64,000 nucleotides of DNA from Kyrpidia spormannii. GTDB taxonomy: Bacteria; Bacillota; Bacilli; Kyrpidiales; Kyrpidiaceae. The DNA is taken from the NCBI RefSeq assembly GCF_002804065.1, contig NZ_CP024955.1:1054001-1118000 (forward strand), in the 5' to 3' direction. The translations under genes and the position numbers were made by a program. Positions 40,447 to 49,339 of the stretch are shown in pieces. The notes under the pieces are model-generated. The model had not been told where the DNA came from. It did no database searches and saw only the letters and a program-made list of their open reading frames with translations. The stretch's first letter is position 1, and the number at the start of each line of letters is the position of its first letter.

Positions 40447-41574
40447 ATGCCTGTGTACTTGGACTTCAATGCAACGACCCCTGTTCATCCTGAGGTTTTA
40501 GAACTAATGATCCACGTTTATCGATCACAATTCGGAAACGCCAGTAGCCGAACTCATATTTATGGACAGGAGGCAAAGAGAATTGTAGATGAAAGTCGAG
40601 CCAAGATCGCAAACCTGTTAGGCATTAGCCCAACTGAAGTCGTCTTTACAAGTGGAGCAACAGAAAGTAACAATTTAGCGATTTTGGGGCTCGAGGATTA
40701 TGGTCGGAAACAAAGGAAACTGCACATCATATCAACTAATATTGAGCATAATTCAATTTTAGAACCATTAAAAGTACTTTCTCGTAGAGGATTTGATATC
40801 GAATTGTGCCCTGTAGATTCGGCAGGGCTTATTGATGCGGAAGATTTACTTCGAAGGGTAAGGACTGACACGCTGTTGGTAACTGTTATGCATGCCAACA
40901 ATGAAACGGGGGTACTACAGCCGGTTGACGTAATCGGTACGCGGCTTAAGGAAATGGGGGTTTTATTCCATGTTGATGCATCTCAGACGTTTGGAAAACT
41001 ATCAAAAGAGATATTATCACTTGATTACGATTTAATGAGCATTACTGCACATAAGGTCTATGGGCCTCAAGGAATCGGAGCACTGATATTACGCCACCGC
41101 AACTACGTACGACCACCGCTAACACCTCTTCTCCATGGAGGAGGACAAGAAAACGGACTACGACCGGGCACTCTCCCAGTAGCGTTGATTGCGGGGTTCG
41201 GTAAGGCAGCGGAACTTGCACAGCTCCATGGGGAAAAGTGGTTAAGACAAGAGGCTCGTATTAAGCAGGATGTTTTAGACCAACTGAGAGTTATTAAGCA
41301 CGTCATCAACGGAGACCAAACTCACTGCCTTCCTAATTGCGTAAATGTAAGTTTTCCAGGAATAGATTCAGAAGCTCTAATGTTGGCGACTAGGACTGAA
41401 ATTGCTATATCTAACGGGTCGGCCTGTACTTCATCAAAATATCGCCCGAGTCACGTCTTGGAAGCAATGGGGGCGCTTGCCGAGTCTGCAGTTCGTTTAT
41501 CTTGGGGACCACAGATAGACTCTGTTGACTTGGAGCCTATCATAACATTTGTACGTCAAATGACGCAACTTTAG
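40447..41574 (+). CDS. dndA: Cysteine desulfurase DndA
   Basis: 375 residues, NifS/IscS fold. The PLP lysine is Lys203 in T-A-H-K-V-Y-G-P-Q-G and the persulfide cysteine is Cys327 in N-G-S-A-C-T-S-S. It supplies sulfur for DndC. In many dnd loci dndA is divergent or replaced by a housekeeping iscS. Here it is the last gene of the same operon, seven bases after dndE, so the modification set is self-contained. Confidence 0.94.
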   Translation: MPVYLDFNATTPVHPEVLELMIHVYRSQFGNASSRTHIYGQEAKRIVDESRAKIANLLGISPTEVVFTSGATESNNLAILGLEDYGRKQRKLHIISTNIEHNSILEPLKVLSRRGFDIELCPVDSAGLIDAEDLLRRVRTDTLLVTVMHANNETGVLQPVDVIGTRLKEMGVLFHVDASQTFGKLSKEILSLDYDLMSITAHKVYGPQGIGALILRHRNYVRPPLTPLLHGGGQENGLRPGTLPVALIAGFGKAAELAQLHGEKWLRQEARIKQDVLDQLRVIKHVINGDQTHCLPNCVNVSFPGIDSEALMLATRTEIAISNGSACTSSKYRPSHVLEAMGALAESAVRLSWGPQIDSVDLEPIITFVRQMTQL

Positions 41575-41634
41575 ACCATGGCGGGCTAATCCTGTCAATC
41601 TATTTGGCGTCCTTAACGTCTTTCTTCCGGCATG

Positions 41635-41655
41635 GTAAGCGTGAAATGGCGCACA
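41635..41655 (+). mobile_element. IS66-family left end (first copy), interrupted by a group II intron
   Basis: GTAAGCGTGAAATGGCGCACA has the GTAA start of IS66-family termini. It matches the uninterrupted copy at 44097-44117 with only two substitutions. Its continuation resumes at 43583 after the intron. It begins 60 bases after dndA stops, so IS66 landed just beyond the modification operon. Confidence 0.75.
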
Positions 41656-42164
41656 GCGTGCCTAGCAAAGCTAGGCACAACTTGCCGGTGCAAGTCCGGC
41701 CGAGGTAGGGGCCAGACCGCCTCGTAGCTAGCAGGCATCTGGTGGTGAGAGCCTAAGGGTGAAGCCCTGCGAAAAGCCCGGATGGGTGAAGCAAAACTGC
41801 AGGCCGTAACATGAAGTGAATCCTGCCGCATCGTTAATTTAGACCCGAAAGGGACAAGAGGAAGCCGAGCCGCGTGTGCACCGGCGAAGGCCATGGAACG
41901 TGTGAAGAATCTGGAAGGGCAGCACGGAAAAATCCTCCGGTGTAGAGGAAGCGGCATGTAGTGACAGTTGTGCCTGGAACTAGGGAGGCCCTACCCCGCA
42001 CGGCGAATGCCGTAAACGGTGACCCTATAAGCCCTACAAGGTGAAATGGTGAACCGCGGGGAGGGAGTCGGAGAGGGTGGTAGTACCAAGGAACGCAGGA
42101 CAACACAACCTGCAGGAGGAAAGCACCCTTACTTTGTTCGCGGGTTCAATGGAGGTAAGAGCGA

Positions 42165-43487
42165 GTGAATGCAGAAAACACTGCTAACTACACCAAAGAC
42201 AAAGTTCGAGAACTCCAGAGGACCCTCTACCTTGCTGCGAAGGCGAATCCCAAACGTAGGTTTCATGCCCTGTACGACAAGGTATACAGAATCGATGTGC
42301 TGTGGGAAGCATGGAGACGAGTGAAGGCCAACCGGGGCAGTGCCGGGGTGGACGGCGTCACCATCCGTCATATCGTCCAGGGGTACGGCGAGATTCGGTT
42401 TGTGAGGGAGATCCAGGAGCTCCTCATGAAAGGTAAATACCGGCCGATGCCGGTGCGAAGGAAGGAGATACCCAAGGCGGACGGCAAGACCCGACCGCTT
42501 GGGATTCCGACCATTCGCGACCGGGTCGCACAGATGGCGGCAAAAATCGTGCTTGAACCCATCTTCGAAGCGGACTTCAAGGACTGCTCGTTTGGGTTCC
42601 GACCCAAGCGTAGCGCCAAAGGGGCCATCGATCGGATCCATCGGGCGGTGAACTGGGGAAAAGTGTACTGGGTGGTAGACGTGGATATCACGGGCTACTT
42701 CAACAACATCCCACACGACAAACTGCTCAAGCTCGTGGAGCAGAGGATCAGTGACAGGCGGGTGCTGAAGCTGATTCGGAAGTGGCTAAAAGCCGGATAC
42801 ATGGAAGAAGGCCTGTTCCATGAAACGGAGATCGGCAGCCCGCAGGGCGGGGTGATCTCGCCGCTGCTGGCGAACATCTACCTGAACTACCTGGACACGA
42901 TATGGGAGAAGCGCTTTACCCACTTGGGCACCCTGGTGCGGTACGCCGATGACCTGGTCATTCTGTGCGAGAAGAAGGCCCACGCACTGGAATCGGTGAA
43001 GGTGCTGAAAGCCGTGTTCAACAGGCTTGAGCTAAGCATAAACAAGGACAAATCTAAGCTGGTGGATCTGTGGATTGGCAAGCCAGGGTTCGATTTCCTC
43101 GGGTTCCATCACCAACGCATACCGGTACTCCGTAAGGGAGGCAAGGTAGCGCACGTTCTGCGCAGCTACCCGTCCAAGAAGGCCATGAAGAAGATGCGGG
43201 CCAAGGTACGGGAGGAGTTAGCGCCACGGAATCGGCTGTATTGGAGTCCAGCACAGGTGGTGGCAAACCTGAATCCCATCATCCAAGGATGGAGGAACTA
43301 TTATGGGAGTGTCGACCCAGGCATGAGCCGCAGGTTTCTGAGCAAGGTGGACTGGCACATCAATCGGCGACTGATTCTGTACTGGCGCAAGAAGCACAAA
43401 CGCAACCGGATGACGCCGACGGAAATCGTTCAGTTCTTCCGGTCCATTGGGCTGAAAACGGTAAGCGGGTATGGGCAGGGGCTATAA
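42165..43487 (+). CDS. ltrA: Group II intron reverse transcriptase/maturase
   Basis: 440 residues from GTG 42165. Reverse transcriptase blocks are visible: N-R-G-S-A-G-V-D-G-V-T, R-P-L-G-I-P-T-I-R-D-R, G-F-R-P-K-R-S-A, D-I-T-G-Y-F, P-Q-G-G-V-I-S-P-L-L-A-N, and the catalytic Y-A-D-D at 260-263. A maturase (domain X) region follows, with W-R-N-Y-Y-G. No HNH endonuclease domain is present at the C-terminus, so second-strand cleavage at new sites must be provided another way, as in endonuclease-lacking lineages. Confidence 0.96.
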   Translation: MNAENTANYTKDKVRELQRTLYLAAKANPKRRFHALYDKVYRIDVLWEAWRRVKANRGSAGVDGVTIRHIVQGYGEIRFVREIQELLMKGKYRPMPVRRKEIPKADGKTRPLGIPTIRDRVAQMAAKIVLEPIFEADFKDCSFGFRPKRSAKGAIDRIHRAVNWGKVYWVVDVDITGYFNNIPHDKLLKLVEQRISDRRVLKLIRKWLKAGYMEEGLFHETEIGSPQGGVISPLLANIYLNYLDTIWEKRFTHLGTLVRYADDLVILCEKKAHALESVKVLKAVFNRLELSINKDKSKLVDLWIGKPGFDFLGFHHQRIPVLRKGGKVAHVLRSYPSKKAMKKMRAKVREELAPRNRLYWSPAQVVANLNPIIQGWRNYYGSVDPGMSRRFLSKVDWHINRRLILYWRKKHKRNRMTPTEIVQFFRSIGLKTVSGYGQGL

Positions 43488-43506
43488 CAGCGCAAGGTGA
43501 AGAACA

Positions 43507-43548
<42 letters not shown>

Positions 43549-43582
43549 AGGAGGGGCTGGGTCCCCCAGCCCTTCACTCTAC

Positions 43583-43969
43583 CGTAGCTACTCCCCCCTG
43601 TTGTGCGAGATAATCCTCCCACAGGCTAATCAGGGAGGGAGTCACATGACCAAGGCGGAGTTGGCGGAACTTCGTGAGCTGTGGCGCACCCGCGTGGCCG
43701 ATTTCCGCGCCAGCGGGCAGACCGGAGCCGCATGGTGTGCGGCTCACCAAATCAAAGAGCATCAGCTTTGGTATTGGGTGAGCAAGTTTAAGACAGAGGC
43801 ACCCCCGCAATCACAACCCCATTTTATCCCGGTCCGTGTCCAGGATGTTCCCGAGTGCGCGGAGATGGCCCTGTCAGTCCGTGTTGGGCCCGCCATCATC
43901 GAGGTCAGGCCCGGTTACGATTCTGACTTGTTGCGTGATGTGGTGCGCACACTGGCGTCCCGATGTTGA
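43583..43969 (+). mobile_element. IS66-family element, first copy: region downstream of the intron
   Basis: This continues the IS66 left end (CGTAGCTACTCCCCCCTG) and contains tnpA. The genes tnpB and tnpC, expected next, are absent: after tnpA only an aborted M-L-N-P-I-F reading remains. The element is therefore a remnant. Confidence 0.7.
43646..43969 (+). CDS. tnpA: IS66 accessory protein TnpA
   Basis: 107 residues from ATG 43646, with GGGAGGGA upstream. The helix-turn-helix pattern W-R-T-R-V-A-D-F-R-A-S-G-Q-T-G-A-A-W-C-A-A-H-Q-I then Q-L-W-Y-W-V-S-K-F is that of IS66 TnpA. It is intact, but without TnpB/TnpC it cannot drive transposition here. Confidence 0.88.
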   Translation: MTKAELAELRELWRTRVADFRASGQTGAAWCAAHQIKEHQLWYWVSKFKTEAPPQSQPHFIPVRVQDVPECAEMALSVRVGPAIIEVRPGYDSDLLRDVVRTLASRC

Positions 43970-44076
43970 ATCCTATTTTCCGCATGTCATATTTTGTCGA
44001 ATGATGGTTTTTTAAGCAGTATAGGAGGAAAACGCACAAGAACCTCCGAATTCTCTCTGTACCAGGATTCGGAGGG

Positions 44077-44096
44077 GAGAGACATGCAACTTCCGG
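44077..44096 (+). pseudogene. Start of a gene broken by the second IS66 copy
   Basis: GGAGGGGAGAGAC followed by ATG and codons for Q-L-P-G run straight into the IS66 terminus at 44097. A 9-bp hairpin (CCTCCGAAT with ATTCGGAGG, 44043-44080) lies just before. The identity of the disrupted gene is unknown. Confidence 0.35.
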
Positions 44097-44278
44097 GTAA
44101 GCGTAAAATGGCACACACGTAGCTACTCCCCCCTGTTGTGCGAGATAATCCTCCCACAGGCTAATCAGGGAGGGAATCACATGACCAAGGCGGAGTTGGC
44201 AGAACTTCGTGAGCTGTGGCAGACCCGCGTGGCCGATTTCCGCGCCAGCGGGCAGACCGGAGCCGCATGGTGTGCGGG
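44097..44278 (+). mobile_element. IS66-family left end (second copy) with truncated tnpA
   Basis: The sequence from GTAAGCG to 44278 repeats the first copy (41635-41655 plus 43583 onward) with only scattered substitutions. tnpA starts at ATG 44181 but is cut after about 33 codons, where IS256 sequence begins. This intron-free copy shows the intron insertion point in the other one. Confidence 0.85.
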
Positions 44279-44324
44279 CTTGTCCCGGTCGTCGTAGATT
44301 TTCGTGACGGCCTTTTTCTGCAAT

Positions 44325-45750
44325 TTACGCGGTTATGGATGTTTCTTCCTGCTGTGGTTGGGGGTGTAGACATTTGTGTAATGCGTCGATGAGCAGCGGG
44401 ATTTGGCGAAATCCCTTGACGGTCCGGAATTTCTTCTCCGCCTCGAGAAAACCCGCAGCTGCCCAGCGCAGCACCTGTTCCCCATTCTGCCAGCGCTTCA
44501 CGTTCCGACTCGCCATACGCACCTTTTCATGTGCCGATTCAATCGCATTCGTCGATCGCAGTGCCCCCAGCAAGAGTTCCGGAATACCCAGTCGGATCAC
44601 GGTCACGGTCTCTTCCATTCCCTCCCGCAAACTGGCTGCAGCCCCTGGATACGCCTTCTCAAGTTGCGCCGCCAATCGCTACAGGGCCGCCAGCGCCTCT
44701 TTCTCAGTCTCCTGACGCCACGCCTCCCGCAGTTGCCTCTTGACCCAATCTCGCTGTTTCTCCGGCAGGTGCTCCAGGACATTGCGCTCTTTATGCACCT
44801 GACACCGCTGAACCAGCGCCGTCTCTCCAAACACGTCCCGCACCGCTGCACGCAAGGCCTTACTTCCGTCGATCACCACCAGGATCCCCTCGTCGGTCCT
44901 CAGTCCCCGGTCCACAAGGTCTGTCAGCAGCGCCTTGCACACAGCCGCGTTCTCGGTCGCTCCCTCCCAGACGCCCAGGATTTGCTTCTTTCCTTCTGCG
45001 TCAATGCCCCATGCAGCCACCACGGTGTGTTCCGCCATGACGATCCCGTCGATGACCAGGGCCACGTACCGGCGGTCATCCAGGCGCCGCTGCATGAGCT
45101 TTTCCAACAGCTTCTTCGTGGCGGCGATGAAACGGCGGCTGACGGCACTCTTGCTCGTGCCGGACGTTTCCACCTCGCTACCCACCGGTTCAAGACCAAA
45201 CGCTTAGTTTCGGGTCGACAGGCCATGGATCATCGTTCCAAGGCAGCCTGGGTCAGGAGCGTTGGATCCTGATGTTTTCGCTCGACTCTGTTTGAGCCAC
45301 TCCGATCGCTTGAGAGGGAGCCGTCAAGCTTCCAGCTGGGCTGGCGCCCTTTACATGGAGAAAGGGGCATGATAGGCTCTTTGCCTTGCGAAATCCCTTG
45401 GAGATCGCGCTTTCGCAATGAATCATGCCCCTGGAGGCTCCATGTCAAGGGCGCCCATATGTGGATCAAGCTTTCCCTAAAGTGGCTCACCTTCAGGTAA
45501 TCAGAATGGCTCAAAACGAAGATAGCAAACACACCTGAAACGCCTGGTAGGTCTCAAGCGGGATTTCGTGGCCGTCGACACTGCGTACTCGAATTTTCTC
45601 CACAGCCACCTTCCGGCCTCCCAGGATCACCGAGCCTTTCTCCTTGCCGTGTCGAACGGCCATGCGCTCCGGATTATGTTTGCCTTTCCACCAATGCCTC
45701 GACTTCCTCCTAGCATCATCTCGCACAATTTGGTGTACCCTTGATTTCAT
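44325..45750 (-). pseudogene. IS256-family transposase, copy A, disrupted
   Basis: Mutator-type transposase, recognised by V-A-L-V-I-D-G-I-V-M, V-I-D-G-S-K-A-L-R-A-A-V, Q-R-C-Q-V-H-K-E-R-N and S-T-N-A-I-E-S. Compared with copies B and C it has four lesions: an internal deletion of about 50 codons near 45710; the MITE at 45273-45533; a TAA in place of the tyrosine codon of R-N-Y-A-F-G near 45208; and a TAG at 44679-44681. It cannot give a working enzyme. Confidence 0.9.
45273..45533. repeat. 261-bp palindromic MITE with IS21-like ends
   Basis: It sits inside the copy A transposase gene, between direct repeats CCTGA (45268-45272 and 45534-45538); copies B and C lack it. Ends TGTTTTCGCT and the complement of the right end, TGTGTTTGCT, agree at 8 of 10 bases. 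Arms continue inward with TTTGAGCCA, GGCGCCCTT, CATGGAG, GGGGCATGAT (45364-45373) against ATCATGCCCC (45422-45431), and TTGCGAAA (45386) against TTTCGCAA (45411). The TGAGCCA repeats near the ends are typical of IS21-family termini. No coding capacity, so it depends on a transposase elsewhere. Confidence 0.85.
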
Positions 45751-45995
45751 AAGTGGCGTTCTCCTTTCTTCGTTGTGCCCAATCCCGTTATACCAAACGG
45801 GTCCAGGAGACCGCCACCTTCAAATTTCCACGAAACTTGTGACAACGCCCACTTGCCGCTTCAATCCCCCGAACAGCAAACGCCGCCATCAATGTGAAAA
45901 GCCATGTAACCACCGTCAGAATCCAAACGTATACTAATCTAACATCAAATCTGTCTCGAGCACGCACCCACCCATCTCCTCCCGATAAAGGCTCC

Positions 45996-46775
45996 TCATA
46001 CCTCTACCAGCTCCTTAAGTTTCTCTTTCACAGGATCAAACGCTGTATCTCTATGTAACAGTGAGTAGCCTGGATGATAGGTACGGTATGTATGATACGG
46101 AAGAACTTGATGAGACAAACGAACCAATTGGTTTTGGTGAAATCCGTCAATCGGGTGAAACGCCAGTGTATCCCCCAATAATCTCTGATTCCGAAAGGTT
46201 TTTTTGATTCGTTCGTCATAGGCGTATCCTGTTAAAAAGAGAACGACATCGGGCTGAATTGCTTCAATCGTCATCGGCAATACATTGAACTCGCTATGCA
46301 GTAACTCTTCCAGATTTGACGGTGGACGACCATTCATATAGTCGAACGGGATGAGTTGTGCATTTAAAAAGGCATCGTCACCGTCATCAGGTGCAACTGC
46401 TCGAAATAGTTCTCGGCTCCCTCTCCAAAACGGTGTATGATCCCATTTGCGGTTCAGACGAAAGTCCTCATACATCCACTGGAGATACTGGATTATTTCC
46501 TCCCGCTGAACATCAGTATCTGCGTAACGAAAGTGATCCAGGGTCTCGTAGAATGATCCCCACCCGTTCGTTTCTTTCCCGACGATGAATACCTTTCTCC
46601 TTGCTTTCCGATATGCAGGCAGACATTTAATCACGAAAGGATTGGACAACTTTCGAATATCCTGTTCGTCAAGTGATTTGACGGCACGAAACATCCGCCG
46701 CCACCATTCATTGTATGTAGCCTGCAAAGCTAATTCCATCCTGCGTTCTTTTTCAAATACTTCAAATTCCGACAC
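45996..46775 (-). CDS. Hypothetical protein, uracil-DNA-glycosylase-like motifs
   Basis: 259 residues from GTG 46775, with GGGTGGGTGA upstream. K-V-F-I-V-G-K-E-T-N-G-W-G-S-F near residue 62 has the shape of the first motif of the UDG superfamily, and T-Y-H-P-G-Y-S near residue 235 resembles its late H-P-S motif. Between them lies D-V-V-L-F-L-T-G-Y-A-Y. The match is weak and catalytic residues are not certain. It sits alone between IS remnants, in AT-rich sequence. A DNA-base-processing or defence role is possible but unproven. Confidence 0.6.
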   Translation of the reverse strand: MSEFEVFEKERRMELALQATYNEWWRRMFRAVKSLDEQDIRKLSNPFVIKCLPAYRKARRKVFIVGKETNGWGSFYETLDHFRYADTDVQREEIIQYLQWMYEDFRLNRKWDHTPFWRGSRELFRAVAPDDGDDAFLNAQLIPFDYMNGRPPSNLEELLHSEFNVLPMTIEAIQPDVVLFLTGYAYDERIKKTFRNQRLLGDTLAFHPIDGFHQNQLVRLSHQVLPYHTYRTYHPGYSLLHRDTAFDPVKEKLKELVEV

Positions 46776-46857
46776 TGCTCACCCACCCTTCCGTGGTCAT
46801 ATTCTATGATGGTTTCTTTGGCCGTTTTTCTCTCACTGCCAAGCACTTAGAAATAGG

Positions 46858-46889
46858 GTAAGCGTCAAACGACGCCGGTGGCGGTAGGC
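46858..46889 (+). mobile_element. Orphan IS66-like terminus
   Basis: GTAAGCGTCAAACGACGCC begins with the IS66-type GTAAGCG end but belongs to a different element from the copies at 41635 and 44097. It is fused directly to IS256 sequence at about 46925, a deletion scar. Confidence 0.5.
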
Positions 46890-46924
46890 TTTTGGGCACG
46901 CCAAATAGACCCCACGCATAATTT

Positions 46925-47438
46925 TCGGGTCGACAGGCCCGTGGATCATCCGCTCCAAGGCAGCCTGGGTCAGGAGCATTGGATCCTGAAACGCCTGGTA
47001 GGTCTCAAAAGGGATTTCATGGCCTTCGACACTACGTACTCGAATTTTCTCCACAGCCACCTTCCGGCCTCCCAGGATCACCGAGCCTTTCTCCTTGCCG
47101 TGTCAAACGGCCTTGCGCTCCGGATGATGTTTGCCCTTGGGGCCCACCAATGCTTCGACTTCCTCCCGCATCATCAACTGAATGACTCGAAATCCGGTTT
47201 GAACCCCTAGGGCCATGAGTCCTTCCCTCGCTGTTTCCATCACGTCCAGAAGAGACAGTTGGATGGTCAACTGCTGAGAGGCGTCGAGTGCAGAAAACAG
47301 TCCCTGGTCATCTCGCACAATTTGGTGTACCCTTGATTTCATAGGTGGCGCTCTCCTTTCTTTGTTGTTCCCAATCCCGTTATACCAAACGGGCTCAGGA
47401 GACCGCCACCTTCAAATTTCCACGAAACCTGGGACAAC
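46925..47438 (-). pseudogene. IS256-family transposase, copy B, 5' part only
   Basis: The N-terminal ~150 codons are present from ATG 47342 (M-K-S-R-V-H-Q-I-V-R-D-D). The gene then stops at a TGA in place of the R codon after K-A-V (about 47103) and is truncated at 46925 beside an IS66-like end. The right terminus, ACGAAACCTGGGACAAC, ends at 47438. It preserves the segment deleted from copy A. Confidence 0.85.
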
Positions 47439-47638
47439 GCCAATATTGTTCCTCGAACCCCTTGTGATTGGGTTTGAAGGCTTTGTTCGTATTTGTGAGA
47501 AAGAGAAATGGCTTGTTTTCTTTTCCTACCTCTTCAAGGGAAAGGATCTGACTCCCTGGCGGAAGCGCATTGTACCTGCTCTTCTTGGATTGAGTCAAGG
47601 AGGTGCTTTAGATCATGTATATTCATCCGGAAGAAAGA

Positions 47639-47663
47639 CCCCCGGTCCATAAGAGACCGGGGG
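47639..47663 (-). terminator. Terminator of the secreted-protein gene
   Basis: A perfect 9-bp stem, CCCCCGGTC (47639-47647) with GACCGGGGG (47655-47663). On the minus strand it is followed by TCTTTCTT. Confidence 0.85.
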
Positions 47664-47670
47664 ATTGATT

Positions 47671-48909
47671 TTATTGATAGTCTTCGGGTTTATATTGGCT
47701 CCAGTCCCAAGGATGATAGCGGTCGAAGTCTGTAAGGTATCGGTTGAAATTCGACGGAGTGGCTGGGATGGAAGCCGGTTTCGTCTTTAGGATAAAGGCG
47801 TGGTTATACAAATCAGCATAAAGAATTTCGTTATCACTCATGGCCCAATCCAGGATTCCTTGAACATCCGGGAACTGGGTTTGATCGTACATTTTCTGAA
47901 TGCCATCTCCTGTGTCTTTAAAAATCCCATCCGAGTAGAGATACCAGAAGGTTCCATTATATACCTTCGGGTGCCAGAACTGAAAGTACGCAATGCTCTT
48001 GTCCACGTACAACTTCCGAGGCGTGAATGGGACGGCGGGCTTGACATTCTCTGCTGGGAGTCTCTGTTTATCGATACCATTTAGATCCATACCATAGATT
48101 CGGAAATGTCCATCGGGAATGAGAAATTTGGAGTCAGATATAGGATAGACGAGAATTTCACTTCCTTTCTCATACCAGTCGGTTAGACGGCTATCCACTT
48201 CTGCCATAACCCCAAGACCATTGCCTACATCCAAAATTTCCTCTTGTCCAGTATACTTGTTGATCCGCACAATGGCTTCCCAGTGGTCAGTCGGTGCTCC
48301 AGTATAGGGATCTTTGCTGTCACGGGCAAAATAGATGTAATCCCCCTTCACAACCGGATTGGGGACAGCCGCGTTCATTACGTAGTTGTATAACGTTTGG
48401 CCATTGTATGTAATGAGCGGATAGTCCTGAGGATCGTTAAAGAAATAATTTGGATCCCCGAGATCCAGTCGGAGGAAGGCATAGGATTTGTAGAGGAGTT
48501 TCAGTTGTCCCTCCTGCACATTGTAGCTCATCATGACTGCGTAGCCTTTTCCCCGTCCATGGGTATCCTCCGGCGCGAATACATATCCGCCAAAGTAAAT
48601 CGTCCCATTGTCATAGGCCATGTATCCGGGTCGATATGTATGCGGGTCGATGCTCGGCGGCCAATCAAGGTTCTGTACATCGGCCAAGACCTGCTCTTTT
48701 CCTCCGTCAAGTTGGACCAGACGGGTTTCATCAATCCCATAATAATGGCCGTCTCCCATGATGACGCGCCAGGGCCAGGTAGCCGGCACCTTCCAGACCG
48801 TACTGGATTGATCCAGTTGGGGAGCGCCATTATCGGCTTTAACGGGTACTGAACTGCCAAAACATACTGTGATGATCCAAACCAGAATGACAGCCGTGAT
48901 CTTTCTCAT
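47671..48909 (-). CDS. Secreted hypothetical protein, possible beta-propeller
   Basis: 412 residues from ATG 48909, with GGAGGAGATG just upstream. A signal peptide (basic start, hydrophobic core, cleavage near V-K-A at 22-24) directs export. The mature part has recurring strands with aromatic and Gly/Asp turns (Y-Y-G-I-D, I-Y-F-G-G-Y-V, Y-I-Y-F-A-R-D, F-R-I-Y-G-M-D-L) that suggest blades of a propeller like DUF5050 proteins. The fold is inferred from pattern only. A terminator follows, so it is a complete, single-gene unit among IS remnants. Function unknown. Confidence 0.75.
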   Translation of the reverse strand: MRKITAVILVWIITVCFGSSVPVKADNGAPQLDQSSTVWKVPATWPWRVIMGDGHYYGIDETRLVQLDGGKEQVLADVQNLDWPPSIDPHTYRPGYMAYDNGTIYFGGYVFAPEDTHGRGKGYAVMMSYNVQEGQLKLLYKSYAFLRLDLGDPNYFFNDPQDYPLITYNGQTLYNYVMNAAVPNPVVKGDYIYFARDSKDPYTGAPTDHWEAIVRINKYTGQEEILDVGNGLGVMAEVDSRLTDWYEKGSEILVYPISDSKFLIPDGHFRIYGMDLNGIDKQRLPAENVKPAVPFTPRKLYVDKSIAYFQFWHPKVYNGTFWYLYSDGIFKDTGDGIQKMYDQTQFPDVQGILDWAMSDNEILYADLYNHAFILKTKPASIPATPSNFNRYLTDFDRYHPWDWSQYKPEDYQ

Positions 48910-48982
48910 GACATCTCCTCCCTATGTTTGTTCTCCGTAAGTTTATCACAAATTAAAAAATCCTACATGAATTATCTGGGAT

Positions 48983-49327
48983 TTAAATCGTGATGGTCAC
49001 GATTTCGCTATCACTGTAGTTTTCGTTGGTGTCCCAGGTACGAATAAAGATTTGGTAGGATCCAGGTGGAAGATCCAGTGTATATTGATTTTGGCTGATG
49101 ATGCCGACATTTAGTTTTTGGTTTGGGACAACGGTCCCATAATAAATCTCGTATCCCCTCGTGTCAGGGGATGGAGATGGGTTCCAGGTGAGGAGTTTTC
49201 GGTCCTCCCCAATGCTGATTAATGTCTGGCCCGTATATGCGCCCATCAGATTTCACCACAGTTTTATGAGTCGGAAAATAACTGTATCTCCAGGTTGGAC
49301 AGGCTCTTGAAATGTTACGGTATACAT
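48983..49327 (-). pseudogene. Fibronectin type III-like domain gene with an in-frame stop
   Basis: The frame opens at ATG 49327 (M-Y-T-V-T-F-Q-E-P-V-Q-P-G-D), meets TGA at 49253-49255 after 24 codons, and can restart at ATG 49246. The 87-residue second part has an FnIII-like strand pattern (L-L-T-W-N-P-S, G-Y-E-I-Y-Y-G, Y-T-L-D-L-P-P-G-S-Y-Q-I-F-I-R). It lies 73 bases upstream of the secreted-protein gene, on the same strand. It is either a small stand-alone FnIII protein or the tail of a larger gene cut by IS1634. Confidence 0.5.
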
Positions 49328-49339
49328 GTTGGTTTCCTG

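Larger units (their letters stand above)
44280..45846 (-). mobile_element. IS256-family element, copy A (decayed)
   Basis: Ends read TTGTCCCGGTCGTCGT on the left and ACGAAACTTGTGACAAC on the right, matching copy C (56581-58021). It joins directly to the truncated IS66 tnpA. A MITE lies inside (45273-45533). No target duplication is visible. Confidence 0.85.

Noticed and set aside
42129-42716. 195-codon minus-strand frame within the group II intron
   Set aside because: Antisense to the reverse transcriptase domain; not protein-like.
44403-45272. 289-codon plus-strand frame
   Set aside because: Antisense to the IS256 copy A transposase remnant, which accounts for the sequence.
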